Origin: Ruminococcus difficilis
GTDB taxonomy: Bacteria; Bacillota_A; Clostridia; Oscillospirales; Acutalibacteraceae
DNA length: 64,000 nt
Assembly: GCF_016680995.1 (NCBI RefSeq)
Contig: NZ_JAEQMG010000048.1
Location: forward strand, 62,001-126,000
Direction of reading: 5' to 3'
The position numbers and the translations under genes are program-made. This document shows positions 33,827-42,874 of this stretch, piece by piece; within the stretch, counting starts at the first letter, position 1; each line of letters starts with the position of its first letter. Under the pieces are notes generated by a model. That model was given only the letters and a program-made list of their open reading frames with translations. It was not told the origin of the DNA and made no database searches.

Positions 33827-35923
33827 ATGAAGAAGATCACCATGAGAGTATTTGCCGCGCTTTTTTCCGTATGCGTGCTGTTTGGCACTCTTTCTGTGAG
33901 CGCAACCGCGGCTAACATCGAGCTCGCTCCGACCGGGATGCAAATATTTGTCCGTACTCTGACCGGAAAAGCAGTCACACTTGAGGTCGAGTCCAATGAC
34001 ACGATCGAGAACATCAAGAGTAAGATACAGGAAAAAGAGGGGATCCCACCCGATCAGCAGAGACTCATCTTTGCCGGTAAGCAGCTCGAGGACGGAAGAA
34101 CGCTCGCCGACTACAATATCCAAAAGGAGAGCACCTTGCACCTTGTACTGCGCATCCGCGGCGAGTTCGGTCTTTGGCTCGGGGATACACAGGTCACCCG
34201 GGAAAATTGCGGAGACATTCCCTCTGTAACCGGCGGTAAGGCAAGCTTTGATCCCGAGACCTGTGTTCTGACACTCGACAATGTTACGCGGATCAGAGGA
34301 GAGTATAGGAATTCGATCCTCTATTCAGAATTGGAGTCTCTCACGATCAAATTCACAGGAGAGAATCACTTAAACTACTTTAACTATCAGGAAGATCCCA
34401 TTTCCTTAGATGCGGATTACACGCGTGACTTAGGTATCTATGCCACGGGCGCGCTTTGCTTTGACGGCAGCGGCAGTCTTTCACTCGAAGGCTTTGAGCA
34501 GTCGATCCACGCATATGCAAAGTCTGTGACCGTTGAAAGCGGCGCGCTGAATATCGAAATGAATTGGCGTCATTTTGACTTGGTCGATTATGAAGAGACC
34601 ATCAACTGCGGCGCGATGACGGTCAACGGCGGCAGCTTGACGATCAACGGATACTATACGGCAAACGGCAATCATCTTGGACATGGCAGCGTTGTGGTAG
34701 GTTCGGACAACTCCTATTATGCCGACGGTATTTACTGCGACAGCTTTTCGATGACCGGCGGTATGATGACTGTGGAAAACTATACGCGGGGAATCGTCGC
34801 TGATGCTATCTCTGTCACCGACGGCAGGATCACATTCAGCGAAGGAAAAGACATAGGTTTGTACGCTATGGGGGATGAAGGCATCAGTATCAGCGGAACC
34901 AAAACATCGGTTGATGTAACTTGCAGCAACATCGCCGTAGCTTCCTATTCAGGAGCGATCGCCCTCTCTGACGACGTGGAGATCGTTGCTCCGGAGGGCG
35001 GCTATATCGGAACATGGTACAACGGCCCGGCTATCGTCAACGAAGACGGCTCCGGCGCTACCGAGGTGAGGATCGCATCAATCTACTGTACCGTCACAAT
35101 CGACTGCGGAGAGTACGGTGAGGATCTTTCCGTAGAGGTACTGCGCGGAGCGAGGTTCTTTGACGCTCTGGATAATGCCGGTGTGTTTGAGACGCTTGAA
35201 GCGATGGAGACCGAGGACTATATCTTCCGTGATCTCGCGACAAAACCCCTCACTGAATTTGCCGATGCGGAGGCGTTCAGCAACGACGCAGGCGCTCTGC
35301 TCAATACGACAGTTACCTCAGATATGACCGTCTACGCCTGCTTCTTCACCAAGCTAAAGGAGGTCGCCCTGACGCTCAAACAGCCTGCCATCGGAACAAC
35401 CGTTTGCGTAACGGACGGCATTCAGACCCCCGCTCCCGTATTGACTGTCGAAGAGGGCGCGCATTATTCGATCTACACCGATCCCGACTATCAGTATTCT
35501 CAGTGGTACACAACGGACAACGATGAATACAAGATTTTTGAAGGCGCTTTTGAGGAAGACGGAACCTACTATGTCGATTGTCTGCTCGATCCCGATTTCG
35601 GCTACTGGATGGATGACAACACTATCGTGACCGCAAACGGCGCGACGGTGAAGGAAGCCTACGGACGGATGTCGCTGAGCGTATCGCTATTCACTCAGGC
35701 CGCTCCCGTTGTTCTCGGTGACTTTGACGGCGACGGCGAGGTAACAATCATCGACACGACCTATATCCAGCGATACTTGACAGATAAAAGGATCCCGGAC
35801 ACCTTCAACGTTTCTGCCGCTGATGTGGACAACGACAATATTATCTCGATCATTGACGCAACATGGATCCAGCGTTGGCTCGCCGGAAGACCGATCCCCT
35901 ACCCTATCGGAAAAGCAATATGA
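33827..35923 (+). CDS. Secreted protein with ubiquitin domain and type I dockerin
   Basis: A 698-residue exported protein. Residues 1-28 are a signal peptide (basic start, hydrophobic core, SVSATA). Residues 38-113 align without gaps to human ubiquitin with 65 of 76 identities counted by eye. Lys11, 27, 29, 33, 48 and 63 and the Leu8/Ile44/Val70 patch are kept; Lys6 is Arg and Gly76 is Glu, so there is no free Gly-Gly end. A long beta-rich region follows (about 115-620), with runs such as [12 protein letters not shown] that suggest a beta-solenoid. Two dockerin calcium repeats (DFDGDGE and DVDNDN, about 627-690) close the protein. AAGGAGG precedes the ATG at 33827; an earlier TTG abuts that site. 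Confidence 0.93.
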   Translation: MKKITMRVFAALFSVCVLFGTLSVSATAANIELAPTGMQIFVRTLTGKAVTLEVESNDTIENIKSKIQEKEGIPPDQQRLIFAGKQLEDGRTLADYNIQKESTLHLVLRIRGEFGLWLGDTQVTRENCGDIPSVTGGKASFDPETCVLTLDNVTRIRGEYRNSILYSELESLTIKFTGENHLNYFNYQEDPISLDADYTRDLGIYATGALCFDGSGSLSLEGFEQSIHAYAKSVTVESGALNIEMNWRHFDLVDYEETINCGAMTVNGGSLTINGYYTANGNHLGHGSVVVGSDNSYYADGIYCDSFSMTGGMMTVENYTRGIVADAISVTDGRITFSEGKDIGLYAMGDEGISISGTKTSVDVTCSNIAVASYSGAIALSDDVEIVAPEGGYIGTWYNGPAIVNEDGSGATEVRIASIYCTVTIDCGEYGEDLSVEVLRGARFFDALDNAGVFETLEAMETEDYIFRDLATKPLTEFADAEAFSNDAGALLNTTVTSDMTVYACFFTKLKEVALTLKQPAIGTTVCVTDGIQTPAPVLTVEEGAHYSIYTDPDYQYSQWYTTDNDEYKIFEGAFEEDGTYYVDCLLDPDFGYWMDDNTIVTANGATVKEAYGRMSLSVSLFTQAAPVVLGDFDGDGEVTIIDTTYIQRYLTDKRIPDTFNVSAADVDNDNIISIIDATWIQRWLAGRPIPYPIGKAI

Positions 35924-35932
35924 TAAAAACAA

Positions 35933-35974
35933 CGTGGATACGCAGGAAAAACAACTGCGTATCCACGTGTTTTT
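35933..35974 (+). terminator. Terminator of the ubiquitin-dockerin gene
   Basis: CGTGGATACGCA pairs perfectly with TGCGTATCCACG (12-bp stem), followed by TGTTTTT, ten bases after the stop codon. Confidence 0.92.
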
Positions 35975-36142
35975 ATGCGTGCGTCGATCATGCACGTGAA
36001 CAGAGCCGAAGAAAATCGATCTTTCGATTGATATCGTCGGCTCCTTCCTTATTCAAAGAGTAATTGACGTCAGCGGAACATTCCGGATGCCCGTTGGAGG
36101 ATGATTGTCACCCGATCCTGCCATAACGATAAAGCATCGCTT

Positions 36143-36613
36143 TTATGCTTTTGGTTTTCTGTATTCTGCTTTGCCGAAAGCTATGATCATCGAAAAAACG
36201 CTCGGTAGAAGAATGACGCCCACCTTGAAGGCGAATCCCTTTCCGAAGCAATCGCACAGCTTGACGGCGTGGATCACGGCGGACGTCACGGTGATGATCG
36301 CCACAGGGATACCGAACGCGATATCGATCCACTCCGGTATCGCCGTAAGCCCTAAGAACACGGATTCGATCACCCATGCGATGACCTCCAGAATGAACCA
36401 GATGTGGCTCATTCCGACGATTTTATGCGATACATAAACATCATATACAGGGATCAGGGCTTTCCATCCCTTCTCCCCCGCTTTTTGAAAGATCCCCCAT
36501 TCCGCGATCACTTCCAGTACAAACCAGATGATAACCGCGACGATCAGGATGACCGCCCATACTGCTAAACTATTCTCGTCCACATTCAACCTCTTCATAG
36601 GGCGCCGCACCAT
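36143..36613 (-). CDS. DUF5684 family membrane protein
   Basis: About 156 residues with four hydrophobic segments. The motif FQKAGEKGWKALIPVYDVY after the first helix is the hallmark of DUF5684, a family of small membrane proteins with no known function, often near signal peptidase or secretion genes. The start is uncertain: ATG at 36613 and 36598 lack a good ribosome site, while GTG at 36583 has AGAGG six bases upstream and would give 146 residues. It follows the AI-2E-type gene on the same strand. Confidence 0.72.
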   Translation of the reverse strand: MVRRPMKRLNVDENSLAVWAVILIVAVIIWFVLEVIAEWGIFQKAGEKGWKALIPVYDVYVSHKIVGMSHIWFILEVIAWVIESVFLGLTAIPEWIDIAFGIPVAIITVTSAVIHAVKLCDCFGKGFAFKVGVILLPSVFSMIIAFGKAEYRKPKA

Positions 36614-36646
36614 CGGAACTCTTTATGCTCACCCTGTATTATTTGA

Positions 36647-37888
36647 TTATTCCTCTGTATCGTCGACTATCTGAGTCTCCTGCTGTACAGCCTCCTCACC
36701 GATATCATCGGGTTGCTCCGCGGCTCCCTTTGCCCTTGCCGCGCGCGCTTGGCTCTTCTTTTGCAGCCACGGCACAAAGCGTTCATCATAGATGAAGGTC
36801 AGGATCGCCGCCACCGGGATCGCCAACAGGATGCCGATAATGCCGAACAGGTTGCCGCCGACCGTGATCGCGATCAACGTCCACACCGGAGCCAGACCGA
36901 TGGAGCTGGAGAACAAGCGGGGCTTGATCACATAGGCGTCCAAGATCTGGATGCCGATCGTGAAGATCAGGAACCACAGCGCGTAGGACGGCTTGACCAA
37001 TACGAGCACCAGCGCGCCGATCGCTCCGCCGATGATCGGGCCGAAGGTCGGGATCAGGTTCGCGACACCGACGACAAACGATACCAGCGGTACATACGGC
37101 ATACCGAGGATCAGCATAAAGATCGCGTTGGAGCCGCCCACGATCATCGCGTCGATGATATTACAGCCGATATACTGGGTGAAAATATCATGGCAGCGGT
37201 TCCAAAAGCGCGTGTTGCTTTCGTAGCGCTTGGGTGTGAGGATCGCCTTGCGCAGTCTTTGCAGACCGTTGAGCAGATATTTCTTGCTGAACAGAATATA
37301 CACCGCGAGGATAACGCCGATAACGATATTGAGAAGCACGGTGCCGATATCCTTGGTGGTGTTGAGGATAGACGAAAGATTGTTGGACAGGTTGTTGACA
37401 AAATCACCGAGCCAATTCCTGACAGACGCCTCGATCGCGGACAGATCGATATGCAGACCGAAGCCGAGAGAATTGACATAATCGACTGCTTTTTCGATGG
37501 TGGCATAGTAGGTATCGGCGTTGTCGATCAGCATAGAGATACTGCTGATCAGGTTAGGAATCAGCGTGCCGATAAAGACGGTGATGAGCGTCAGCACCAA
37601 TACCAGCGCGATCACCGCGGATAAGGTGCGGCGCAGACCCTCTTTTTTCATTTTAGCGAAAACCTTTGTTTCAAAGAACTTGGCGACGGGGTCGATGATG
37701 TAAGCCAGGATCAAACCGATGATGACCGGCGCCAGCACCCTGGTCACCCCTTCAAAAAAGCCGGAGATCGAATCGATGTTCGCGAAAACGATGAAAAAGA
37801 TGACCACAGCACACAGAATCCCCGCAACCAGAGCGGCGAGCGCGTAGATCAGTTTTCTGTTATGTACAAGCTTATCAAATCTTTTCAT
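36647..37888 (-). CDS. AI-2E family transporter
   Basis: A 413-residue membrane protein with the AI-2E/UPF0118 layout: two N-terminal helices, an amphipathic middle region (about 110-180), then a cluster of helices with GVANLIPTFGPIIGGAIGAL (about 275-294) and YVIKPRLFSSSIGLAP, the family's most conserved part. A Gln/Glu-rich cytoplasmic tail ends the protein. Named for E. coli TqsA (AI-2 export), but other members are sodium-proton antiporters, so the substrate is open. AAGGAG precedes the ATG. Confidence 0.9.
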   Translation of the reverse strand: MKRFDKLVHNRKLIYALAALVAGILCAVVIFFIVFANIDSISGFFEGVTRVLAPVIIGLILAYIIDPVAKFFETKVFAKMKKEGLRRTLSAVIALVLVLTLITVFIGTLIPNLISSISMLIDNADTYYATIEKAVDYVNSLGFGLHIDLSAIEASVRNWLGDFVNNLSNNLSSILNTTKDIGTVLLNIVIGVILAVYILFSKKYLLNGLQRLRKAILTPKRYESNTRFWNRCHDIFTQYIGCNIIDAMIVGGSNAIFMLILGMPYVPLVSFVVGVANLIPTFGPIIGGAIGALVLVLVKPSYALWFLIFTIGIQILDAYVIKPRLFSSSIGLAPVWTLIAITVGGNLFGIIGILLAIPVAAILTFIYDERFVPWLQKKSQARAARAKGAAEQPDDIGEEAVQQETQIVDDTEE

Positions 37889-37909
37889 TGGAACATCTCC
37901 TTGAGTTGC

Positions 37910-38189
37910 TTAGGATGAAGGGAGTCGAACTCAATAGCCGATAATGAGTCATTTTCAGTCTTTATCGGCTTATCGTCGATCGCAACCCGTCAGGGTTACT
38001 CCTCCTCTGCACCGAGAAATCCACGAAAAATGATCTCATTCTCGGTGCGAAGCAGTTTATAGCGAGTAGATTTTTGTCTGGTCGAGGAAAAGCCGGAGTG
38101 AATACTGGCGTATTCACAAGGATTTTGACGAAGATCAGGCGGAAATCTACCGCTATAAACCAATTGGGGTTCAACTCTCTTCATCCTAA
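37910..38189. mobile_element. 280-bp element with terminal inverted repeats (MITE-like)
   Basis: The left end TTAGGATGAAGGGAGTCGAA (from 37910) and the right end (38164-38189) are imperfect inverted repeats of about 25 bases with three or four mismatches. Inside is a further hairpin (CACCGAGAA to TTCTCGGTG). A minus-strand frame of 68 codons (37996-38202) starts outside the right end and is not convincing as a gene. No transposase is present, so this would be a non-autonomous element. Target-site duplication is not clear. Confidence 0.5.
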
Positions 38190-38309
38190 ATAAACGTACC
38201 ATATTTATTACAAAAAATCAATACTAAATCGGCTGTTTTACGTGCTTTTTTATCAAAAACAAGCGGTCGTCGAATTGCTGAGATTCTACAAGAATATATT
38301 TTTGAATTC

Positions 38310-38338
38310 TTGCTATTTAAAAACAGATATGATAGAAT
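38310..38338 (+). promoter_or_regulatory. Promoter of the P-type ATPase gene
   Basis: TTGCTA (38310-38315) and TAGAAT (38333-38338) are 17 bases apart, leaving a leader of about 80 bases before the start codon. Confidence 0.65.
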
Positions 38339-38428
38339 ATAGGGTGAGTCGGATTGCTTCTCACGATCGAAACGATAAACCGTAATAGACAGAAGTAATC
38401 TACAAACACAAAACCAAGGAGTAGGTTT

Positions 38429-41400
38429 ATGAAAAAAAGCAATAAAGACAAACCACCTATCGACCGCGTACAGGCAGCATATGACGCGGGTCTGACGTCG
38501 AAGGAGGTTGAAGAAAGAGTTAAAAAGGGTTATACCAATACCACGGAGGATCCCAACCAAAAAACAATCCTGCAGATCCTCGCGAACAACCTGTTTACCT
38601 TCTTCAATATCGTGCTGTTTACGATCGCGTCCATCTTTATCGGATTTATCATCTACTTAAACGCGATCGGCCGCTCTGACATCGTCAACGCCTATTTCGG
38701 CTTCTCGAAATTTGTCTTTCTGATCCCCGCGATCATGAACGTCGCGATGGGCTCGTTCCAAGAGTTCCAGAGCATGAAGACCATCCAAAAGCTCCGGATC
38801 GTCACCAGCACCAAGAGCAAGGTCGTGCGTGACGGCAAGACCGAGTCGATCGACGCCTCCGAGATCGTGCTGGACGATATCGTCGCACTCTCGGCAGGTG
38901 AACAGGCGACCGCCGACCTGATCGTGTTGAGCGGTGAGGTCGATGTGGATGAATCCATGCTGACGGGTGAATCGGATCATATCAAAAAGACCGCCGGCGA
39001 TACCATCCTCTCCGGCTCTTCCATCATCGTAGGCTCCGCGAGATGCCGCGCCGAAAAGATCGGTGACGACACCTATGCCGCCGAGCTGACCAGAAAGGTC
39101 AAGAACACCTCCGGTCATAAATCCGAGCTGATGAGCTCGATCATGAAGATCATCAAGGTGCTGACCATGTGTCTGTGTGTGGCGATCATCGTATCCACCG
39201 TCACCCTTGCGATCAAGATCAGCGCTACCGGCAGTGATCCGTCGATCTGGAACGGTCTGACATTATCACTGAACGACCCTGTCACCTGGTCGCTGATCGT
39301 CTTGACGGACGGTATGTTCGGCGTCGGTATGATCCCGTCCGGACTGGTGCTGACCACCTCTGTCGCGCTGATGGTATCCATCGCGGGACTGACAAAAAAG
39401 AAAACGCTGGTACAGGAGCTGTATTCGCTCGAGAATCTCTCCCGCGTCGACGTGATCTGTCTGGACAAGACCGGTACCCTCACAGACGGCACAATGTCCG
39501 TCAGCGAGTTGAAGAAGTTCGATGACAGCGCCGAAAAGCACATCCGCGTGCTGATGGGCGCGACCGATGAAAGAAACGCGACGAGTGAAGCGGTGTTCCA
39601 ATACTTCGGCGCCGATGAATCCGCCGACATCCGTGAGATGATCCCCTTCTCCAGTGCCAACAAATACTCCGGCATCGTCTACGGCGACGGTAAAAAGCTG
39701 CTGATGGGCGCCCCCGAATATCTGTTGCCCGAGGATGACGACCGCCTTGTATATGTCACCGAACGCGCCAAAGAAGGCAACCGCGTCATTGCCGTCACCC
39801 TCGACGGCGCGCTGATCGCCTTCATCTCCATCGAAGACCACATCCGTGAGACCGCGGCGGATACGCTCAAATTCTTCCGTGAAAACGGCGTTACCGTCAA
39901 GGTCATCTCGGGTGATAACCCCTTGACCGTCAGCATGATCGCTCAAAAATGCGGCATCGTGAACGCTGACAAATACATCTCCCTTGCGGGTGTACCGCTC
40001 GAGGATATCCCCTCTGTCGCCGAGGAATACACGGTATTTGCCCGCGTATCTCCCGAACAGAAAGAAGCGCTTGTCAAGGCGCTGCAGGCAAACAAGCATA
40101 AGGTCGCGATGACCGGCGACGGCGTCAACGACATCCTCGCGCTCAGACGCTCGGATTCGTCCATCACCTTTGCCAAAGCGTCCGAAGCGGCAAAATCCTG
40201 CTCCGACGTCATCCTGCTCGACAACGATTTCAGTCATCTGAAAGAAGTCGTCGGCGAGGGCAGACGCGTCATCGGCAACACCCAAAAGACTTCCGTTCTG
40301 TATTTGATGAAATCGATCGCGGTCTTCATTCTGGCGTTCGCGCTGATCCCCTTCTCGAAGGGTCAGATGTGGTTCTCGATCGAAAACATGTATATGCTGG
40401 AAGCTGCCGTCATCGGCACGGGCGGTTTCCTGCTCTCACTGGAACCCCGCCGCACACCGGTCAGCGGTTCCTTCCTCAAGAAAATCGTCAGTCAAGCCAT
40501 CTGCGCGGGCGCGCTCGGCGCGATCGCCGTGCTCCTGCCGATCCTGTTGAACGCGGTGCCGAAGGCACTCGGATACGCCCCGGTCATCACCGACGTCAAC
40601 GTCCGTCCGATGATGACGGTCCTGCTGTCCATCGCGGGCATCATCGTGGTCTTCTCCATGTGTATCCCGTTCAACAAATACCGCGCGATCGCATTGACAT
40701 GCGTGGTCGCCGTAGCGGCTACACTGGGATTGCTCCTGCCGTCCGCTTATATCGGCGGCTCCACGATCGGCGCGGATATGCTCGCCTTTGATAAAGCGGC
40801 AGGTCAGACCATTTTTGACAGCCAGCTTGTACAGGAAATGTTCCGCCCGATGAACTCGCCGATCGTCAGAGGCTTGGTCGGTGATATGAACAACTACATC
40901 GTCCTGAGAATGTTCCTGTACGTCGCGATCCCGCTGTTCATCATCATTCGCTTCACGCTGGAAAGCAAGCTTGACGAAAGCGATCCCGATCGCGGTCTGA
41001 ACCGCTCCTACGTCTTCGGCAAACGCCTGATCCTCGCGTCGGGTCTTGTCCTGATCCTGCACGCATTACTCTCTATCGTTGAGGTGCTTACCAACACAGG
41101 CTCGTTCCAGACCGAGAATCTGCTCGGCGACGGCAACACGGCAGTGTACTTCAACATCTTCTATGCCGTCGTCTACACCGTTGTCGGCGCGCTCGGCTAC
41201 CGCATGTGGACGAATCCGACAAAGCGGCTGACGACGATCACCTTTATCGCCGGTATGGTGCTGATCAGCTTGGCGATGGCGCCGATGACCGCTGTCGAAA
41301 GCGAAGAAGTGACCCAAAGCGCGCTGATGATCATCGACAGCGCCGTTGCAAGCGCCGTGGTACTCGCCTACTTTATCGGATGTTCACTGATCTTCCTGAA

Positions 41401-41458
41401 CATCATCTCAACAGACAATAAGCCGACCTTGGCGACAAGTCAACAGCAAAACACATAG
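38429..41458 (+). CDS. Cation-transporting P-type ATPase (CtpE-like)
   Basis: A 1009-residue pump. The actuator motif LTGES (178-182), phosphorylation site LDKTGTLTDG (Asp346), and hinge MTGDGVND (561-568) are intact. Membrane segment 4 has GMIPSGLVLTT in place of the PEGL of calcium pumps, a form close to the CtpE group, of which the mycobacterial member takes up calcium. About ten membrane helices are expected. AAGGAG precedes the ATG. The gene stands alone between a promoter and a strong terminator. The ion is not certain: calcium is most likely by family, magnesium is possible. Confidence 0.9.
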   Translation: MKKSNKDKPPIDRVQAAYDAGLTSKEVEERVKKGYTNTTEDPNQKTILQILANNLFTFFNIVLFTIASIFIGFIIYLNAIGRSDIVNAYFGFSKFVFLIPAIMNVAMGSFQEFQSMKTIQKLRIVTSTKSKVVRDGKTESIDASEIVLDDIVALSAGEQATADLIVLSGEVDVDESMLTGESDHIKKTAGDTILSGSSIIVGSARCRAEKIGDDTYAAELTRKVKNTSGHKSELMSSIMKIIKVLTMCLCVAIIVSTVTLAIKISATGSDPSIWNGLTLSLNDPVTWSLIVLTDGMFGVGMIPSGLVLTTSVALMVSIAGLTKKKTLVQELYSLENLSRVDVICLDKTGTLTDGTMSVSELKKFDDSAEKHIRVLMGATDERNATSEAVFQYFGADESADIREMIPFSSANKYSGIVYGDGKKLLMGAPEYLLPEDDDRLVYVTERAKEGNRVIAVTLDGALIAFISIEDHIRETAADTLKFFRENGVTVKVISGDNPLTVSMIAQKCGIVNADKYISLAGVPLEDIPSVAEEYTVFARVSPEQKEALVKALQANKHKVAMTGDGVNDILALRRSDSSITFAKASEAAKSCSDVILLDNDFSHLKEVVGEGRRVIGNTQKTSVLYLMKSIAVFILAFALIPFSKGQMWFSIENMYMLEAAVIGTGGFLLSLEPRRTPVSGSFLKKIVSQAICAGALGAIAVLLPILLNAVPKALGYAPVITDVNVRPMMTVLLSIAGIIVVFSMCIPFNKYRAIALTCVVAVAATLGLLLPSAYIGGSTIGADMLAFDKAAGQTIFDSQLVQEMFRPMNSPIVRGLVGDMNNYIVLRMFLYVAIPLFIIIRFTLESKLDESDPDRGLNRSYVFGKRLILASGLVLILHALLSIVEVLTNTGSFQTENLLGDGNTAVYFNIFYAVVYTVVGALGYRMWTNPTKRLTTITFIAGMVLISLAMAPMTAVESEEVTQSALMIIDSAVASAVVLAYFIGCSLIFLNIISTDNKPTLATSQQQNT

Positions 41459-41493
41459 GTTATCACCGATATGATGACCCAATAAGCAAATCA

Positions 41494-41525
41494 CCCCCGC
41501 CGGAAACGGCGGGGGTTACATTTTT
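41494..41525 (+). terminator. P-type ATPase terminator
   Basis: CCCCCGCCG-GAAA-CGGCGGGGG is a perfect 9-bp GC stem followed by TTACATTTTT. It stands between converging genes. Confidence 0.9.
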
Positions 41526-42216
41526 AAGAAAACAAGATATCGAAGAATTCGTCGTAGGTCGCGATCTCGTAATCGCACAACGGACTGTGGGAGGGCGCTT
41601 CTCCGTTCAGATAATGACAGGTCGTAAGCCCTGCATTCCTGCCGCCGAGCATATCGGAGGTCAGGCTGTCGCCGAGCATGATCACACGGCCTTTGTCCGT
41701 GATACCAAGGTCACGGAAGATGTAGTCAAAATACGCTTTGTCGGGCTTGCTGTGACCGATCTGCTCCGAGATATAGATGCCGTCGACATAGGGCTTGACC
41801 GCGGCGCGGTTGAACCGCCCTGTCTGGGGGATCGTCAAGCCGTTGGTCGCGAGATAGATTTTGCAATGCTCATGGAGCTTTTTGACGAACTCCAACGCGC
41901 CGTCGAGCAGGAACGCCTGATGAGAGAGGTTGTTCTCATAGGCGGCGTTCACCGCGTTGAAATCAACAGGCTTTGCGCCGAGCTGTTCAAAGAGCATCTG
42001 AAAGCGGGTCGGCTTTAAGTCCTCGCGACTCAGCTCACCGCGTTCAAGCGCCTTCCAACAGCTCAGGTTGATCGTGCTGTAGCGGCTCACCACTTCATCC
42101 GTGGGCGTCACACCGAACTGCTCGAGCGTCAGGCTGACGGCGGTTTTTTCCGCCAGCTTGAAGTCATAGACCGTTTCATCCGCGTCGAGGAGGACGATAT
42201 CAAAGCGTTTAGGCAA
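41524..42216 (-). CDS. yjjG: HAD hydrolase, YjjG-type nucleotidase
   Basis: A 230-residue HAD-family phosphatase. Motif I is LLDADETVYDF (nucleophile and acid Asp), motif II is in YLATNGL, and motif IV is MLGDSLTSDMLGG. The cap is helical, and the pattern LSREDLKPTRFQMLF fits the YjjG group, which removes phosphate from pyrimidine nucleotides, including damaged ones. TTG at 42216 is chosen: GGGGAG lies six bases upstream, and this gives the 8-bp overlap with the previous gene that is usual in this operon. Confidence 0.85.
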   Translation of the reverse strand: MPKRFDIVLLDADETVYDFKLAEKTAVSLTLEQFGVTPTDEVVSRYSTINLSCWKALERGELSREDLKPTRFQMLFEQLGAKPVDFNAVNAAYENNLSHQAFLLDGALEFVKKLHEHCKIYLATNGLTIPQTGRFNRAAVKPYVDGIYISEQIGHSKPDKAYFDYIFRDLGITDKGRVIMLGDSLTSDMLGGRNAGLTTCHYLNGEAPSHSPLCDYEIATYDEFFDILFS

Positions 42217-42874
42217 ATTCCTCTCCCCCTTTGGTGTAGATCGAGGCGCGGGTGATATCGGCATACAGCTCAATACCGAGATGATCGGCAAAGGCGCCTA
42301 TCAGCAGATTGGGGTTGATGTTGAGCGTAGAACCCGCGGGGAGCTTTAAATCAAAGCTGACCCGATCCCCCTCGCGGGGTTCAAACGAGAGGATATAGGG
42401 CTTGAGGTCGATGTTCTTCATGCCCTTTTTGGTTTTCTTTTCCACGATGATCTCGGGGGAAGCGAGGAAAGCGTTCAGCTTCTCGGATAATTCCTTATTA
42501 GAAATATCATTTTCATTCATCGGCTCGAGATTCACCGTATAGAGGGAGGAATCGATATCCGCGGGCTTATGCACCGACTCGGCACAGCGCAGTACACGGA
42601 TGCCGTCGGGCAGGCAGGCATTGAGCCTGTCGGGGATCGCGGACAGATCCTCGTTATCATCCAACACACGAAAATCCATACTCTCACATTCGGAGGCGAA
42701 TCCGAGCGACAACGGGAGCGCAAAGGTGATATAGGCGTGCTGATTGAAGCCCTCGGTGCGCCAGATATTCAGACGGCTTTTGCCGATGGCGCGGATCATC
42801 ACGCGGTTGGTATCGAGATGGGAGATATATTTACACGGTCCGAACTTGCGGTAGAAGACCCTAACGTTTTTCAT
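42209..42874 (-). CDS. DUF2344 / TIGR03936 radical-SAM-associated protein
   Basis: A 221-residue protein beginning MKNVRVFYRKFGPCKYISHLD, the standard N-terminus of DUF2344 (first part conserved, KFGxxKYISHLD). It continues with NQHAYITFALPLSLGFASECE. Members are nearly always encoded beside, or fused to, the radical SAM protein found here. The pair is thought to act together, but the reaction is not established. ATG at 42874 overlaps the end of the radical SAM gene by 14 bp. In many Clostridia the next genes are rng and rplU; here a HAD phosphatase follows. Confidence 0.9.
   Translation of the reverse strand: MKNVRVFYRKFGPCKYISHLDTNRVMIRAIGKSRLNIWRTEGFNQHAYITFALPLSLGFASECESMDFRVLDDNEDLSAIPDRLNACLPDGIRVLRCAESVHKPADIDSSLYTVNLEPMNENDISNKELSEKLNAFLASPEIIVEKKTKKGMKNIDLKPYILSFEPREGDRVSFDLKLPAGSTLNINPNLLIGAFADHLGIELYADITRASIYTKGGEEFA

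Noticed and set aside
33938..34165. Polyubiquitin or free, conjugable ubiquitin
   Set aside because: Only one ubiquitin unit is present, its end is Arg-Gly-Glu instead of Arg-Gly-Gly, and the protein continues for almost 600 residues. No E1, E2, E3 or deubiquitinase genes were seen.
36713..37624. Long open frame of 303 codons on the plus strand opposite the AI-2E transporter gene
   Set aside because: It is antisense to a well-supported gene, has no ribosome site or family motif, and its composition (Asp, Arg, Gln, His-rich) is what antisense frames of GC-rich genes give.
37906..37940. tRNA-like T arm (GAGTTCGACTCCC on the minus strand)
   Set aside because: The arms around TTCGACT do not pair and no anticodon arm or acceptor stem can be formed. 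It is part of the terminal inverted repeat of the 280-bp element.
39266..40285. Open frame of 339 codons on the minus strand opposite the P-type ATPase gene
   Set aside because: It is an antisense shadow of a well-supported gene, with no start signal or motif.
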